Assembly (NCBI RefSeq): GCF_034314045.1
Contig: NZ_JAVIWL010000001.1
Location: forward strand, 620,001 to 684,000
DNA length: 64,000 nucleotides
Reading direction: 5' to 3'
Source: Glaciimonas sp. CA11.2
GTDB taxonomy: Bacteria > Pseudomonadota > Gammaproteobacteria > Burkholderiales > Burkholderiaceae_D
This document shows positions 18,999 through 28,911 of the stretch, one piece after another. A program made the position numbers and the translations under genes. Position 1 is the stretch's first letter. The number at the start of each line of letters is the position of its first letter. A model generated the notes under the pieces. It made no database searches, was not told the origin of the DNA, and was given only the letters and a program-made list of their open reading frames with translations.

Positions 18999-19045
18999 CA
19001 CGCCAGACCGTTGATCAGCATTGTTAACAATAACAGCCGCCAATC

Positions 19046-20035
19046 TTGAAATTTTTGCATCAAAAATCGAAACAACCGACGCCCGACCTTAAGCCGCATC
19101 TGCGGCCGCTGGTTTCTCTGCAGCAACCGCTCGCCCGCCAACTGGATCTGTTCAGTATCGAGCCGCCTCACGCAGATCAGGAATCAGAGGCCTCGACAAA
19201 TCTGACAGTTGCGCCGATAACGCCGCCGGAATCGAAACGCATTCCATCACCGACTGTACCGGTATCACCGCCCGACATTCACACGTCGCTAATGCAGCTT
19301 CCGCTCGCTGCTGGCAAACGTCGCCTGCACATCGACGCGCACGTGCTGGACTACGCGCTACTGCGCTCTAAACGGCGTTCAATCGGTTTTGTGATTAGTG
19401 ACGATGGTCTGCGGGTGACTGCGCCAAAGTGGGTCACGGTCGTTGAAATTGAAAGTGCCATTCGCGAAAAGAAACGTTGGATTTTTGCCAAACTCCACGA
19501 ATACCGCGATCGCTCGGCACGTCGTCTGCAGCCACAAATGACATGGTGCGATGGTGAAACATTACCTTATCTTGGTAATGACATCACATTACGCATCCGC
19601 TCAACCCAAGTCGCCGGTATTGAATTCGATGCCGAAGCTGGTACATTAACGGTTTGCCTTCCTGTTGATGCCAGTGAGCAACAATTGAAAGATCGTGTGT
19701 TGGGCTGGTTGCAACTTGAAGCCAAACGCGTATTCGGTGAACGGCTTCCGTTGTACGCAAGCAAGCTGGGAGTGACCTACAAATCGTATGCGCTCTCGTC
19801 TGCCACCACGCAATGGGGCTCTTGCACCGCGGACGGCAAAATACGCCTGAACTGGCGACTGATGCACTTTGCCTTGCCGCTGATTGATTACGTGATCGCG
19901 CATGAATTAGCCCATCTCCGTGAAATGAATCACAGCCCGCGCTTTTGGGCGACAGTACAATCCATATTCCCAGAGTTTGAAACGGCTAGACGCACACTAC
20001 GCGATAGTGCACAAGAAACGTTACCTATTTTTTAA
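19046..20035 (+). CDS. YgjP-like zinc metallopeptidase (SprT/DUF45 family)
   Basis: A 329-residue protein. Its first ~85 residues are Pro-rich and probably disordered. The DUF45/YgjP domain spans about 95-325 and ends in the zinc site HELAHLREMNHSPRFW, in which the HExxH motif and third histidine are complete. A conserved WGSC block (TTQWGSCTADGKIRLNWRL) precedes it. The family is widespread next to plsC in Burkholderiales, but its substrate is unknown to me. The start is TTG at 19046: no ATG lies in frame before the domain except deep at MQLPLAAGKRRL, which would also be a workable start. No signal peptide is present, so it is cytoplasmic. Confidence 0.82.
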   Translation: MKFLHQKSKQPTPDLKPHLRPLVSLQQPLARQLDLFSIEPPHADQESEASTNLTVAPITPPESKRIPSPTVPVSPPDIHTSLMQLPLAAGKRRLHIDAHVLDYALLRSKRRSIGFVISDDGLRVTAPKWVTVVEIESAIREKKRWIFAKLHEYRDRSARRLQPQMTWCDGETLPYLGNDITLRIRSTQVAGIEFDAEAGTLTVCLPVDASEQQLKDRVLGWLQLEAKRVFGERLPLYASKLGVTYKSYALSSATTQWGSCTADGKIRLNWRLMHFALPLIDYVIAHELAHLREMNHSPRFWATVQSIFPEFETARRTLRDSAQETLPIF

Positions 20036-20213
20036 GCTACGGATGTTAGGTCTAAAATTCGGATATTGAAAATTCGTTTACCATCAGCATCTGTTATCTG
20101 GAATCATCTCTAAAGTCGTCACTCAACGCAGTACGTAAATGCGGCATTAAAATAGGGACACTATTACCCTCCGCATGCTCTAAGCATTTCCCTTCCCACT
20201 ACCGAGAAAATTT

Positions 20214-20624
20214 ATGCTACTCCTACACACTATGCTGCGCGTCGGCAACCTGCAACGTTCTATCGATTTTTACACCAAAGTGCTCGGCATGAAATTGCTG
20301 CGTACCAACGATAACCCTGAATATAAATACACACTTGCTTTCGTCGGTTATGGCACCAATCCGGACCACGCAGAATTAGAATTGACCTACAACTACGGAG
20401 TCGATAGTTATGAACAAGGCACGGCTTACGGCCATATTGCTTTAGCCGTTGAAGACGTGCATAAGGCTTGCGCGGATGTCAAATTGCAAGGTGGCAATGT
20501 TACCCGCGAAGCAGGCCCGGTCAAAGGTGGCACAACCAATATCGCGTTCGTACAAGACCCGGACGGCTATAAAATTGAGTTAATTGAGCGCAAACCCGGC
20601 CATTGGCCGAATGCAAAGCTATAA
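20214..20624 (+). CDS. gloA: Lactoylglutathione lyase (glyoxalase I)
   Basis: A 136-residue metalloenzyme that converts the methylglyoxal-glutathione hemithioacetal to S-lactoylglutathione. The N-terminal block [20 protein letters not shown] carries the first metal His. ELELTYNYG carries a Glu, [11 protein letters not shown] a second His and [13 protein letters not shown] the last Glu, so all four expected ligands (His, Glu, His, Glu) are present, as in the nickel-type enzyme of proteobacteria. It is free-standing, converging on rsmA. Confidence 0.95.
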   Translation: MLLLHTMLRVGNLQRSIDFYTKVLGMKLLRTNDNPEYKYTLAFVGYGTNPDHAELELTYNYGVDSYEQGTAYGHIALAVEDVHKACADVKLQGGNVTREAGPVKGGTTNIAFVQDPDGYKIELIERKPGHWPNAKL

Positions 20625-20653
20625 CGCGGTATAGCAGTCCGCCCCAATGTCTT

Positions 20654-21424
20654 TTACTTCATTCGGTTCGCAAGGCCAACGAACAGTTCCATTGAAACAG
20701 TTTCAGGTCTTGCTTGCGGGTCGATACCGGCATCGATCAGATCATTTTCGGTAAACATCCCCGAAAGACTGTTACGAATCACCTTGCGACGCTGGGTAAA
20801 AGCTTTTAACACCACATCTTCCAGCTTCTGTTGATCACACGCCAAGGGCTCTGCAATCGGAATCATACGCACGATTGCCGACTCAACGCGTGGCGGTGGA
20901 TCAAATGCTGTCGGAGGTACGATAAACATTAATTGCATTTTGTAGCGCCACTGCAGCATCACAGAAAGTCGACCAAACGTTTTGCTGCCGGGCTCTGCCA
21001 CCATCCGCTGGACAACTTCTTTTTGCAACATAAAATGCTGATCCTGGACCAAAGGGGCGATCTCAGTCAATTGGAATAGCAGTGGACTTGAAATGTTGTA
21101 CGGCAAATTGCCAACCACACGCAGTTTGCCCTCACCCACCAATGGAATGCTACTGAAATCAAATTTCAATGCATCTGCGGAATGCACATGAAGACGGGCA
21201 GGATCGAAAGTTTTTTCCAGCCGCGTCACCAAATCTCGATCCAGTTCGACCACGTGCAACTGCTTTAACGATTTGAGCAGCAAACTGGTCATCGCCGCCA
21301 AACCAGGCCCAATCTCAACCATGTTGTCATCTGCTTGCGGTGCTATTGCACTGATGATGTCGGTCAATACCTGCTTGTCAGTGAGAAAATTTTGGCCGAA
21401 GCGCTTACGTGCGATATGTTTCAT
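20654..21424 (-). CDS. rsmA: 16S rRNA dimethyladenosine transferase
   Basis: A 256-residue SAM-dependent enzyme (KsgA) that dimethylates A1518 and A1519 near the 3' end of 16S rRNA during 30S assembly. The opening KHIARKRFGQNFLTD, the SAM site VEIGPGLAAMT and the catalytic NLPYNISSPLLFQL motif are intact. It is the last gene of the minus-strand lptD-surA-pdxA-rsmA series, the same order as in E. coli. A 211-base gap separates it from pdxA, so a separate promoter is possible. Confidence 0.96.
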   Translation of the reverse strand: MKHIARKRFGQNFLTDKQVLTDIISAIAPQADDNMVEIGPGLAAMTSLLLKSLKQLHVVELDRDLVTRLEKTFDPARLHVHSADALKFDFSSIPLVGEGKLRVVGNLPYNISSPLLFQLTEIAPLVQDQHFMLQKEVVQRMVAEPGSKTFGRLSVMLQWRYKMQLMFIVPPTAFDPPPRVESAIVRMIPIAEPLACDQQKLEDVVLKAFTQRRKVIRNSLSGMFTENDLIDAGIDPQARPETVSMELFVGLANRMK

Positions 21425-21635
21425 GTTATGGGTGCAATACGCTGATCAAAGGTAATACTAATAAGGTGATGGGATTCTGTGCCGAGTGGCTGAAAAAATC
21501 TCGCACAAAAAAATAAATGCCGCATTTTTTTTACACTATTGTGGAGTGCATTCGGCAATCCACTTTGGACGGCGATGATGATTCTTTATCCCTCTGGATT
21601 ATGCAACGGCACTTTTAAGGGCGTATAAAACTAAG

Positions 21636-22745
21636 TTATTCTGCCGTGCTAACGCTAAGGCCCACGGCGTCGGAAGTGGCAGTCGCGCGCACCATCTGAG
21701 CCGCAGAATGCAGCGCAGCCAGCATACTGCCATGATCCGCTTTGCCTAATCCCGCAGCCGCTAAGTCAAGAGCGGTTCCGTGATCGACCGACGTCCGAAT
21801 GATGGGTAAGCCAAGCGTAATATTAATGCCGTGCCCAAAGCTGGCATATTTGAGGACTGGCAAACCTTGGTCGTGATACATCGCCAACACGCAATCTGCC
21901 TGATCCAGATACTTTTGCTGAAACAGTGTGTCGGCCGGATAAGGGCCACTGACCAGCATTCCTTTAGCCTTTGCTGCCGCCAATACCGGTGTGATGATCT
22001 CAATTTCTTCACGTCCGAGGTAACCGCCCTCACCCGCATGCGGATTAAGCCCCGTTACCATAATACGCGGCTGCGCTATACCAAATTTGGTTTGTAAATC
22101 GTGGTACAAAATATCTAACGTGCGGCTCAAACTGTCTGTAGTAATCGCCGCAGCCACGTCCTTCAACGCCAGATGCGTAGTCGCTAAGGCAACCCGCAAC
22201 GGCGGCGTGGTGCGATCAGTCGCCAGCATCATCACTACTTGCGCTGTACCGGTTTTTTCTGCCAGGTATTCGGTATGACCGGTGAAATGAACGCCAGCAT
22301 CGTTGATAGTGCTCTTTTGCAGAGGCGCAGTGACGATACCGTCAAAGCTTTTTGCGGCGGCACCTGCAATCGCGATATCCAGCGTCTTTAAGATGGCGCG
22401 ACCATTACGCGGATCAAGTTTGCCCGGCTGCACATGCACGCTAAAAGGCGAGTCAATCACAGCAATACGATCTGGACCAAAATTGGGCAAACCGCTAAAA
22501 AGAAAGGCCTGCTCCGAGAGCGCAACCAATTTAATCGCCGGATCAATCTCAGCCGCGATCATCGCTAAAAAAGCAGCGTCACCTATAAGAACGCTATTGA
22601 TGTCAGCCCGCAATTCCCACGCCGCCTTGATAGAAATCTCAGGCCCGACGCCAGCTGGCTCGCCGCAGGTGATCGCGAGGATAGGACGACGCGCATTAGC
22701 GCTAAGGGATAGTGTTGCGGTACTAACAAATTTTTGATCTGTCAT
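21636..22745 (-). CDS. pdxA: 4-hydroxythreonine-4-phosphate dehydrogenase
   Basis: A 369-residue NAD-dependent enzyme of pyridoxal phosphate synthesis (DXP-dependent route). The family blocks are [11 protein letters not shown] at the start, [25 protein letters not shown] and [13 protein letters not shown]; the conserved histidines provide the metal site. The chosen ATG adds about 20 residues before the first motif and the C-terminus is somewhat extended compared with E. coli PdxA (329). It lies between surA and rsmA on the same strand. Confidence 0.95.
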   Translation of the reverse strand: MTDQKFVSTATLSLSANARRPILAITCGEPAGVGPEISIKAAWELRADINSVLIGDAAFLAMIAAEIDPAIKLVALSEQAFLFSGLPNFGPDRIAVIDSPFSVHVQPGKLDPRNGRAILKTLDIAIAGAAAKSFDGIVTAPLQKSTINDAGVHFTGHTEYLAEKTGTAQVVMMLATDRTTPPLRVALATTHLALKDVAAAITTDSLSRTLDILYHDLQTKFGIAQPRIMVTGLNPHAGEGGYLGREEIEIITPVLAAAKAKGMLVSGPYPADTLFQQKYLDQADCVLAMYHDQGLPVLKYASFGHGINITLGLPIIRTSVDHGTALDLAAAGLGKADHGSMLAALHSAAQMVRATATSDAVGLSVSTAE

Positions 22746-22782
22746 TGAATGGTCAATAAGTAAGTCATTACGATCATGCCGG

Positions 22783-22815
22783 TTTTACTTGAGTTTTACT
22801 TGAGTTGCATTTGAG
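22783..22815. repeat. Three 11-bp tandem repeats before pdxA
   Basis: TTTTACTTGAG occurs twice in tandem (22783-22793, 22794-22804), followed by the variant TTGCATTTGAG (22805-22815). They lie in the 126-base gap between surA and pdxA, upstream of the pdxA start. Confidence 0.75.
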
Positions 22816-22827
22816 TTGAGCTTGTTA

Positions 22828-22864
22828 CCCCGCGCACTCACAGGAAGTCTCGATGCGCGCGGGG
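22828..22864 (-). terminator. GC hairpin downstream of surA
   Basis: CCCCGCGC (22828-22835) pairs with GCGCGGGG (22857-22864), just beyond the surA stop on the minus strand. No U run follows, so partial termination or message protection is more likely than full stop. Confidence 0.45.
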
Positions 22865-22871
22865 CTAACGA

Positions 22872-24335
22872 TCAATTATTATCTTCGGTACGGTATTCAA
22901 CATAAGCGCGATCGCGTAGCTCACGCAACCAGTCATTGGTAGCTTCTTCCGTTTTTCGGTCACGAATGGCAGCACGGGCCGCGAGTCGCTTACGATCAGC
23001 CGAAACAGTGTCCGTTTTGCGTTCCAACACCTGAATCAGGTGATAACCGAAAGGTGTTTCAATCGGGTCACTAATTTGTCCGGGTTTCAAAGCGTCCATG
23101 GCGCGCTGAAATTCAGGTACCGTGTCGCCAGGATAAATCCAGCCAAGATCGCCACCTTTAGATGCTGACAGATCATTTGAGTAGAGTTTTGCCAGATCCT
23201 CAAATTTCGCAGCATGATTATCCAGACGATCTTTTAATTCAAGCAAGCGCTTTTTTGCTTCTGCAGCGGAAACTGTTGGCGTAACCTTGATCAAAATATG
23301 GCGCGCATGCGTTTGCTCAACTGGCGCAGCGGCTGGTTTTTCAACATTGGTAGCAGCACGTTTGTCGTTAAGTCGGATGACGTAAAATCCGTTTGCACTC
23401 TGCAAGATAGGTGAGACCTGTCCTGGCGTCAGCGTGGCGGCTGCATCAAGAAACATTTTTGGCAAACGATCCTGTGAACGCCATCCCAGTTCTCCACCGG
23501 TCAATGCATCGGGTGCATCAGAGTAGGTTGCCGCAATTTTGCCAAAATTTCCGCCTGATTTAAGTTGCTGCAAGACCTCTTCAGCACGCTTGCGTCGGGC
23601 GCTGACTTGCGCTGGCGAGGCATTTTCTGGTACCCGCACTAAAATTTGCGCCAGGTTTAACTCCTGCTGCGCTTGTTGCGATTGCTTGTTGCTAGCTTCA
23701 GCGATCATGTAATTGTCGACTTCTGATTCGGTAATTTGAATCTTGTTGTCGACTTCCCGCTCACGTAAACGTTGTAGCAAAATTTCGCGGCGAATGTCAT
23801 CTCGAAAAGCAGGATACGGAATATTGTCATGAACCAATTGCTTGCGGAAGTCGCTCATGGACAGCTTGTTTTGTTCCGCAATACGGCCAATGGCAGCATC
23901 CAGCATTTTGTCATCAACTGACAAGCCTAATTCTTTGGCTGCCTGCACTTGTGCGCGCTCAAGAATCAGGCGCTCCAACAGTTGTTTTTGCAATTCAGCC
24001 GGTGGCGGTGCTTCGATACCCTGACTTTTCATCCGTTGAATCACATCCTTCAGGCGTAAGGCTAATTCCTGACGCGTGATAACTTCGTTGTTAACAACCG
24101 CCACGATGACATCGATAGTCTGCGGAGTATTGGCCGTTGTTGCTCTCGAAGCGGGCGCAGTTGAGGGCGCTGGCGCCGTGTCAGAAGTAGTTGGTGAGGC
24201 CATGACGGGCGGACTTGATGGGCTCGCCGCTGGCTTTTGTGCCCACGCACTGGATGTGACGCTAAACAGCATTGCCACAATGATCGAGGCTAGCTGCAGC
24301 TTATTGGAGTGATTGGACTGATTGGTTTTGCGCAT
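22872..24335 (-). CDS. surA: Periplasmic chaperone and peptidyl-prolyl isomerase SurA
   Basis: A chaperone that guides outer-membrane beta-barrel proteins, including LptD, across the periplasm. A signal peptide (LASIIVAMLFSVTSSAWA) is followed by a low-complexity Pro/Ser/Thr/Ala linker to about residue 80, the SurA N-terminal domain (IDVIVAVVNNEVITRQELAL) and two parvulin domains (ELNLAQILVRVPEN and QTHARHILIKVTPT). I place the start at the ATG at 24335 (MRKTNQSN), giving 487 residues with a normal basic n-region. Alternative starts are the ATG at 24353 or a TTG at 24374 that overlaps the lptD stop (TTGA); no start has a good ribosome binding site, which suggests coupling to lptD. Confidence 0.93.
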   Translation of the reverse strand: MRKTNQSNHSNKLQLASIIVAMLFSVTSSAWAQKPAASPSSPPVMASPTTSDTAPAPSTAPASRATTANTPQTIDVIVAVVNNEVITRQELALRLKDVIQRMKSQGIEAPPPAELQKQLLERLILERAQVQAAKELGLSVDDKMLDAAIGRIAEQNKLSMSDFRKQLVHDNIPYPAFRDDIRREILLQRLREREVDNKIQITESEVDNYMIAEASNKQSQQAQQELNLAQILVRVPENASPAQVSARRKRAEEVLQQLKSGGNFGKIAATYSDAPDALTGGELGWRSQDRLPKMFLDAAATLTPGQVSPILQSANGFYVIRLNDKRAATNVEKPAAAPVEQTHARHILIKVTPTVSAAEAKKRLLELKDRLDNHAAKFEDLAKLYSNDLSASKGGDLGWIYPGDTVPEFQRAMDALKPGQISDPIETPFGYHLIQVLERKTDTVSADRKRLAARAAIRDRKTEEATNDWLRELRDRAYVEYRTEDNN

Positions 24336-24370
24336 AGTGATGAGAGCATTCATATATAAGTATGACGGAT

Positions 24371-26767
24371 TCAATTACTGATGATCTTGTCTGGTTGATT
24401 TACATTCTGATAACCTGGGATGCTGCCTTTTAACGCCTGCATCGGATTAGAGCCGAGTTTTGTCAATCCATTCAATTCAAGCTGGAAAAATAATGCCGAG
24501 CTAGTCTGTGCCGTAGACGTCGGTGTGCGCTGCGCTACTACGCGGAAAACCCAACAATCCGCTTTGTACTCTATTCCGATCAGCCCCTCAGCGACCCGAC
24601 GATCCTGAAGCGAGTAGTTGATACGACCAACACCATACCAGCGTTTAGCTATCGGCCACTGCGCCGAGAGATCAACCTGCTTCAATATCTCGTTATTATT
24701 GAGAGCAACATCTGCCGGAGTACGATCCAGACGGTAAGCCAGATTAATCACTTCTTTAGGCGCGGGCTGCCAGCGCATACTGAAGTTTGCACGCTGAACG
24801 GTGTTAATACTTTGACTGTATTGGAGGTTACTATCTATCCCTAAAGTGCGCGTGAGTTGACCACTGGCTCCCAGTAATAAATCAGAGCGACTATTGACAA
24901 CACTGTTATCTAAAGATACCAACGGTGGTGTGAAATAAAAGCGCTGACCGACTGCCAAGCGCAAACGCTCAATGCCACTTTCTTCGATAAAGCGGGAGGT
25001 GATTGCTGTGGTTAGCTGATTTGCATCACCAATACGATCATGGCCGGAAAAGCTGTTTTCAGTAAAAATCTGCGCAAAATTAAAGTCTGATACGCCTGTG
25101 TCGAACAGTGGATAGTTATTTTGATCTTTGTACGGCGTGCGCACGTAAAACATCCGCGGCTCCAACGTTTGTGTCACGGCATTACCAAACAATTTAGCCT
25201 CACGTTCAAACGTCAGACCACCATCGAGAGAGAACGTCGGCAAGACACGGCTAAAACTCGTCGGCGAACCCGGCACCACATCCGTGAGGCTGTACGACGT
25301 CGCATCCAATTGAAGTTTTGGTGTCAAAAAATAACTTGCACCAATAATCGGATAGGAAATCTGCGGATTAATGTAAAGACGATCACCCTCACCCGGCAAT
25401 TGTATGGTCTTTGGCACATCGTAAGAACTATTCTTAAATCGGGTGTATTGCGCATTCACAGACCAGTCAAATCCACCGACATCCTGACGACTGAAGTTGT
25501 AACTCACTTGCGGCAGCCGGTCATATGGACGCACGATCAATGGATTCCCGTTAGCGTCATAATCTTGCAAAACCTGGTAACGCGATGCCACCGCGGACAC
25601 GTTGCCATATGCGCCACCGTAGGTCAGGTCTAATTCACGGTTCAACAAGCGTTGTGCACTTTGCGTAATCGACCGAGAGAAATCATCCGGATATTGATTG
25701 TCGGATGCATAGTTGACATTCCATCCCAAGCCAAAGCCACCACCCAAGGTCTGCGTATGATTCGACTGAATCGCATAGCGATTGGTCTTGGTCAACAGAT
25801 CATTCGGCAGATATTCGAGTTTGGTTATCCCGCTGTATGTATCGCCAAGATAACGTCCTTCCAGGCCCAACTGCACACCGCGTTTGGTAATCACATTCGG
25901 GGTGAACGTCAAGTCTCGGTTGGGCGCGATATTAAAGTAATACGGCATACTGACTTCGAACCCGCCCGTGCTGGTGGCGCCAATCGTCGGCGGCAAAAAT
26001 CCGGATTGACGGTCGCTTGACAGGGGGAAGGATAAAATAGGTGAGGCCAGAATCGGCACATCTTTAAAATACAGCACTCCACCATGGGCTAAACCTTCGC
26101 CACGACCGCTGTCGATATCCATGGTACTGGACTTAATGTACCAATCAGGGTTAGTACCGGGACAAGTCGTGTACGTGCCCGTAATCGCTCTAGCGTGATC
26201 TTCATCCTGAAAATCATAACGTTCAGCGGTGCCGTGACCTCCGTTTATCCCAAATTTATACGTCGGTTGCGTCAAAAATCCCTGCCCCGAATCCATATTT
26301 AGCTTGAGATCGTTTCCAGTATATTCGTCTCCGTAACGATTCATGCGCACGCAACCGTGGGCTTCGACTTCGTTTTCGATGATCCGGTAAGTCCCCTTGT
26401 CGGATTTAACTTCTGTCTGACCACGTGTTAGATCAACATCGTTGTCGAGATTCAACACCCGATCAGGACGTCCCGTCATCTGCTCGGCCTCCACCGTCGT
26501 TGGCAAATTGCTCTCATCGACGCGCGGCTGCCGGACCAATGTGGTTTGCGCCACCGCTGCCGACGACACAAATATTGGCACTGAAGAAGCTAGTACTGAG
26601 GCAATCAGCCATGCGAGACGTCGCATACGCGGCAAGGGCAACCGCACCATCTGGTGTTTCCGCATGGCCACATGCCCACGAAAAGGCGAGCGAAGTGGAG
26701 GCGACAGCAAGGATTGCGGCGACGATTGTGAAAGGGATACTGATGAAAACCGTGTCAAGAAATGCAT
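24371..26767 (-). CDS. lptD: LPS-assembly protein LptD
   Basis: The 798-residue outer-membrane beta-barrel that, with LptE, inserts lipopolysaccharide into the outer leaflet. After a hydrophobic signal segment (RLAWLIASVLASSVPIFVSS, ending AVAQ near residue 75) comes the periplasmic LptA-like domain (VEAEQMTGRPDRVLNLDNDV), then a long barrel region with alternating aromatic strands to the C-terminus. Cysteines in HGCVRM, TTCPG and ADCWVF are available for the inter-domain disulfide. The N-terminus is probably over-long: ATG codons at 26665 (MRKHQMVRL) or just before RRLAWL would give a more usual signal peptide. It diverges from amgK across 88 bases. Confidence 0.94.
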   Translation of the reverse strand: MHFLTRFSSVSLSQSSPQSLLSPPLRSPFRGHVAMRKHQMVRLPLPRMRRLAWLIASVLASSVPIFVSSAAVAQTTLVRQPRVDESNLPTTVEAEQMTGRPDRVLNLDNDVDLTRGQTEVKSDKGTYRIIENEVEAHGCVRMNRYGDEYTGNDLKLNMDSGQGFLTQPTYKFGINGGHGTAERYDFQDEDHARAITGTYTTCPGTNPDWYIKSSTMDIDSGRGEGLAHGGVLYFKDVPILASPILSFPLSSDRQSGFLPPTIGATSTGGFEVSMPYYFNIAPNRDLTFTPNVITKRGVQLGLEGRYLGDTYSGITKLEYLPNDLLTKTNRYAIQSNHTQTLGGGFGLGWNVNYASDNQYPDDFSRSITQSAQRLLNRELDLTYGGAYGNVSAVASRYQVLQDYDANGNPLIVRPYDRLPQVSYNFSRQDVGGFDWSVNAQYTRFKNSSYDVPKTIQLPGEGDRLYINPQISYPIIGASYFLTPKLQLDATSYSLTDVVPGSPTSFSRVLPTFSLDGGLTFEREAKLFGNAVTQTLEPRMFYVRTPYKDQNNYPLFDTGVSDFNFAQIFTENSFSGHDRIGDANQLTTAITSRFIEESGIERLRLAVGQRFYFTPPLVSLDNSVVNSRSDLLLGASGQLTRTLGIDSNLQYSQSINTVQRANFSMRWQPAPKEVINLAYRLDRTPADVALNNNEILKQVDLSAQWPIAKRWYGVGRINYSLQDRRVAEGLIGIEYKADCWVFRVVAQRTPTSTAQTSSALFFQLELNGLTKLGSNPMQALKGSIPGYQNVNQPDKIISN

Positions 26768-26855
26768 TGAGCAAACGCCATCGTAGGGATTTTTTAAAAT
26801 TAATCCCTTATTATATGGGAACTGACTACCTACAACCGTATTCCTGGACTGCTTA

Positions 26856-27944
26856 ATGACATCACCTGAATTATCGCCTCAATCTACGCCGCCAAGCACG
26901 CCCTCTTTAACTTCCGCTACACCGGATGTGCGCCTGACACAAATAATTGACTGGTTATCAACTTTAGTTGACCATCCTACTCTGGCGGAGTCGATCCGCC
27001 CTGCATCTGCTGACGCCAGTTTCAGACGATATTTCCGCATTGATGCTGCTAATTCAGGCGATGCTAAAACCTTGATAGTGATGGATGCACCTCAACCGCA
27101 AGAGGACGTGCGCCCATTTATTTCAATTGCCGCCCTATTTCATAATGCGGGCATGTCAACGCCGGACATTCTGGCGCAGGACGTTGAGCGCGGTTTTTTG
27201 TTGTTATCCGACCTCGGCCCGACAACTTATTTGCAACAACTCAATGATGGGAAAGCTGACCCTAACGCGCTCTATCTGGATGCAATTGATGCATTAGTTA
27301 CAATGCAAACGCATAGCAAACCAGATGTTCTGCCAGAATATGACCGCGCTTTTTTATCAAAAGAATTACACATATTTTCTGAGTGGTACATCGGCAAGCA
27401 TTTAAATGTCACATTGACCACAGAGCAAAGCGCTAGCCTCGATGGCGTCTTCAATGTCATTCTGGCCAACAATATGGCGCAACCGCAAGTCTACGTACAC
27501 CGCGATTATCACTCACGCAACTTAATGGTATTGCCCAACGGCAATCCTGGCGTACTAGACTTTCAAGGTGCGCTGTACGGGCCCATCACGTATGACCTGG
27601 CTTCGTTGTTCCGCGATGTCTATCGCTCCTGGGACGAAGCACAGGTACTCGATTGGGTCATCCGTTATTGGGAACGTGCCAAACGCGTCGGCTTACCGGT
27701 TGCCCCTGATATCGACACCTTTTATCGGGATTTTGAATACATCGGCTTACAGCGTCATCTAAAAATTCTGGGATTATTTGCGCGCTTGAATTATCGCGAT
27801 GGAAAGCCGGAATACATGCAACACATTCCGCAGGTTATGGACTATGTCCGAAAAGCGGCATTGCGCTATCGCGAATTGATTCCCCTGGTTCGCTTGATTG
27901 ATAAACTGGAAGACACGCCACAGAAAATTGGCTATACGTTCTAA
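26856..27944 (+). CDS. amgK: N-acetylmuramate/N-acetylglucosamine kinase
   Basis: A 362-residue aminoglycoside-phosphotransferase-fold kinase that phosphorylates the anomeric carbon of MurNAc and GlcNAc during peptidoglycan recycling. The catalytic loop VYVHRDYHSRNLMVL and the metal-binding LDFQGALYGPITYDLASLF are complete. The pairing with murU 93 bases downstream, beside lptD, is the classic cell-wall salvage context of Pseudomonas and Burkholderiales. The first ~30 residues are Pro/Thr-rich and poorly conserved in appearance, so a slightly later start is possible. Confidence 0.92.
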   Translation: MTSPELSPQSTPPSTPSLTSATPDVRLTQIIDWLSTLVDHPTLAESIRPASADASFRRYFRIDAANSGDAKTLIVMDAPQPQEDVRPFISIAALFHNAGMSTPDILAQDVERGFLLLSDLGPTTYLQQLNDGKADPNALYLDAIDALVTMQTHSKPDVLPEYDRAFLSKELHIFSEWYIGKHLNVTLTTEQSASLDGVFNVILANNMAQPQVYVHRDYHSRNLMVLPNGNPGVLDFQGALYGPITYDLASLFRDVYRSWDEAQVLDWVIRYWERAKRVGLPVAPDIDTFYRDFEYIGLQRHLKILGLFARLNYRDGKPEYMQHIPQVMDYVRKAALRYRELIPLVRLIDKLEDTPQKIGYTF

Positions 27945-28037
27945 ACCAGTATTTTTAAACCAGTTCAACCACTATTTTTTGTTGAATATATTGACGTATA
28001 AATACGCTAACGAAATAACTGAGACACCGAGCATTCC

Positions 28038-28748
28038 ATGAAAGCAATGATTTTTGCCGCCGGTCGCGGAGAGCGCATGCGCCCGCTGACCGATACCACC
28101 CCCAAGCCGCTTTTAAAAGTCCGTGGCCGTCCACTCATCGTCTGGCATATCGTCAATCTGGTGCGCGCGGGCATCACCGACATCATTATTAATCACGCTC
28201 ACCTGGGCCAATTAATTGAAGATACCATCGGTGATGGCAGCAAATACGGTGCCAAAATCACCTATTCAGCCGAAGGCACAGCGCTGGAGACCGCCGGCGC
28301 CGTCGCGAAGGCCCGCCATTTGCTCGGCGATGCGGCATTTGTCGCAGTCTCCGCCGACATTTACTGCCCTTACTTTAATTTTGAACAGGTTAAAACTACG
28401 TTAGAAGATAACGACTTATGGGGCGTTCCCCACCCGATTGAAACCCGCGATGTAGCATGGTTATATCTGGTAAAAAATCCGGCGCATCATCCCGAAGGAG
28501 ACTTTGTAGTCAACAGCTTTTCAGTCTCCAATAAAGGAAACGAAGGCGAACCGCGCTTCACTTATTCCGGCATCGGCGTCTTCCGTCCGATGATGTTCGA
28601 TTCCATTGCTGCGGGCGAATTCGGAAAACTGGCACCAATATTGCGGCAATATGCTGATCTCAACCAAATCGGTGGAGAGGTGTATCGTGGAGACTGGACG
28701 GATGTTGGCACTATCGCGCGGCTGGAGCAATTGAACGCACCGTTGTAA
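28038..28748 (+). CDS. murU: N-acetylmuramate alpha-1-phosphate uridylyltransferase
   Basis: A 236-residue nucleotidyltransferase that converts MurNAc-1-phosphate and UTP to UDP-MurNAc, bypassing the fosfomycin-sensitive MurA step. The signature MIFAAGRGERMRPLTDTTPK and the following KPLLKVRGRPLIVWHI define the sugar-1-phosphate nucleotidyltransferase fold; the block VSADIYCPY holds the metal-binding aspartate. It works directly after AmgK, encoded upstream. Confidence 0.92.
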   Translation: MKAMIFAAGRGERMRPLTDTTPKPLLKVRGRPLIVWHIVNLVRAGITDIIINHAHLGQLIEDTIGDGSKYGAKITYSAEGTALETAGAVAKARHLLGDAAFVAVSADIYCPYFNFEQVKTTLEDNDLWGVPHPIETRDVAWLYLVKNPAHHPEGDFVVNSFSVSNKGNEGEPRFTYSGIGVFRPMMFDSIAAGEFGKLAPILRQYADLNQIGGEVYRGDWTDVGTIARLEQLNAPL

Positions 28749-28802
28749 ACACATTTTGTAAAAAAGGCCGCAATTTCCAGGCGGCTGCCGCAAGCATTCG
28801 TA

Positions 28803-28833
28803 GCAACGATTTGTTGCAACGATTTGTTGCAAC
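28803..28833. repeat. Two 13-bp tandem repeats with internal symmetry before pepP
   Basis: GCAACGATTTGTT occurs twice in tandem (28803-28815, 28816-28828) and is followed by GCAAC. Each unit plus the next GC forms GCAAC-gattt-GTTGC, so the array can fold into alternative small hairpins. It sits between murU and pepP, about 80 bases before the pepP start. Confidence 0.75.
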
Positions 28834-28911
28834 ATTAAGATCAGCATCAAATGACCGGTACTTCCCGACATAGCGCGCATCATCGACATTAACTCAAACG
28901 CAAGGATGCAC

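Noticed and set aside
26425..26856. Long plus-strand frames opposite the lptD signal region
   Set aside because: Antisense to LptD, without a ribosome binding site or domain; shadow frames.
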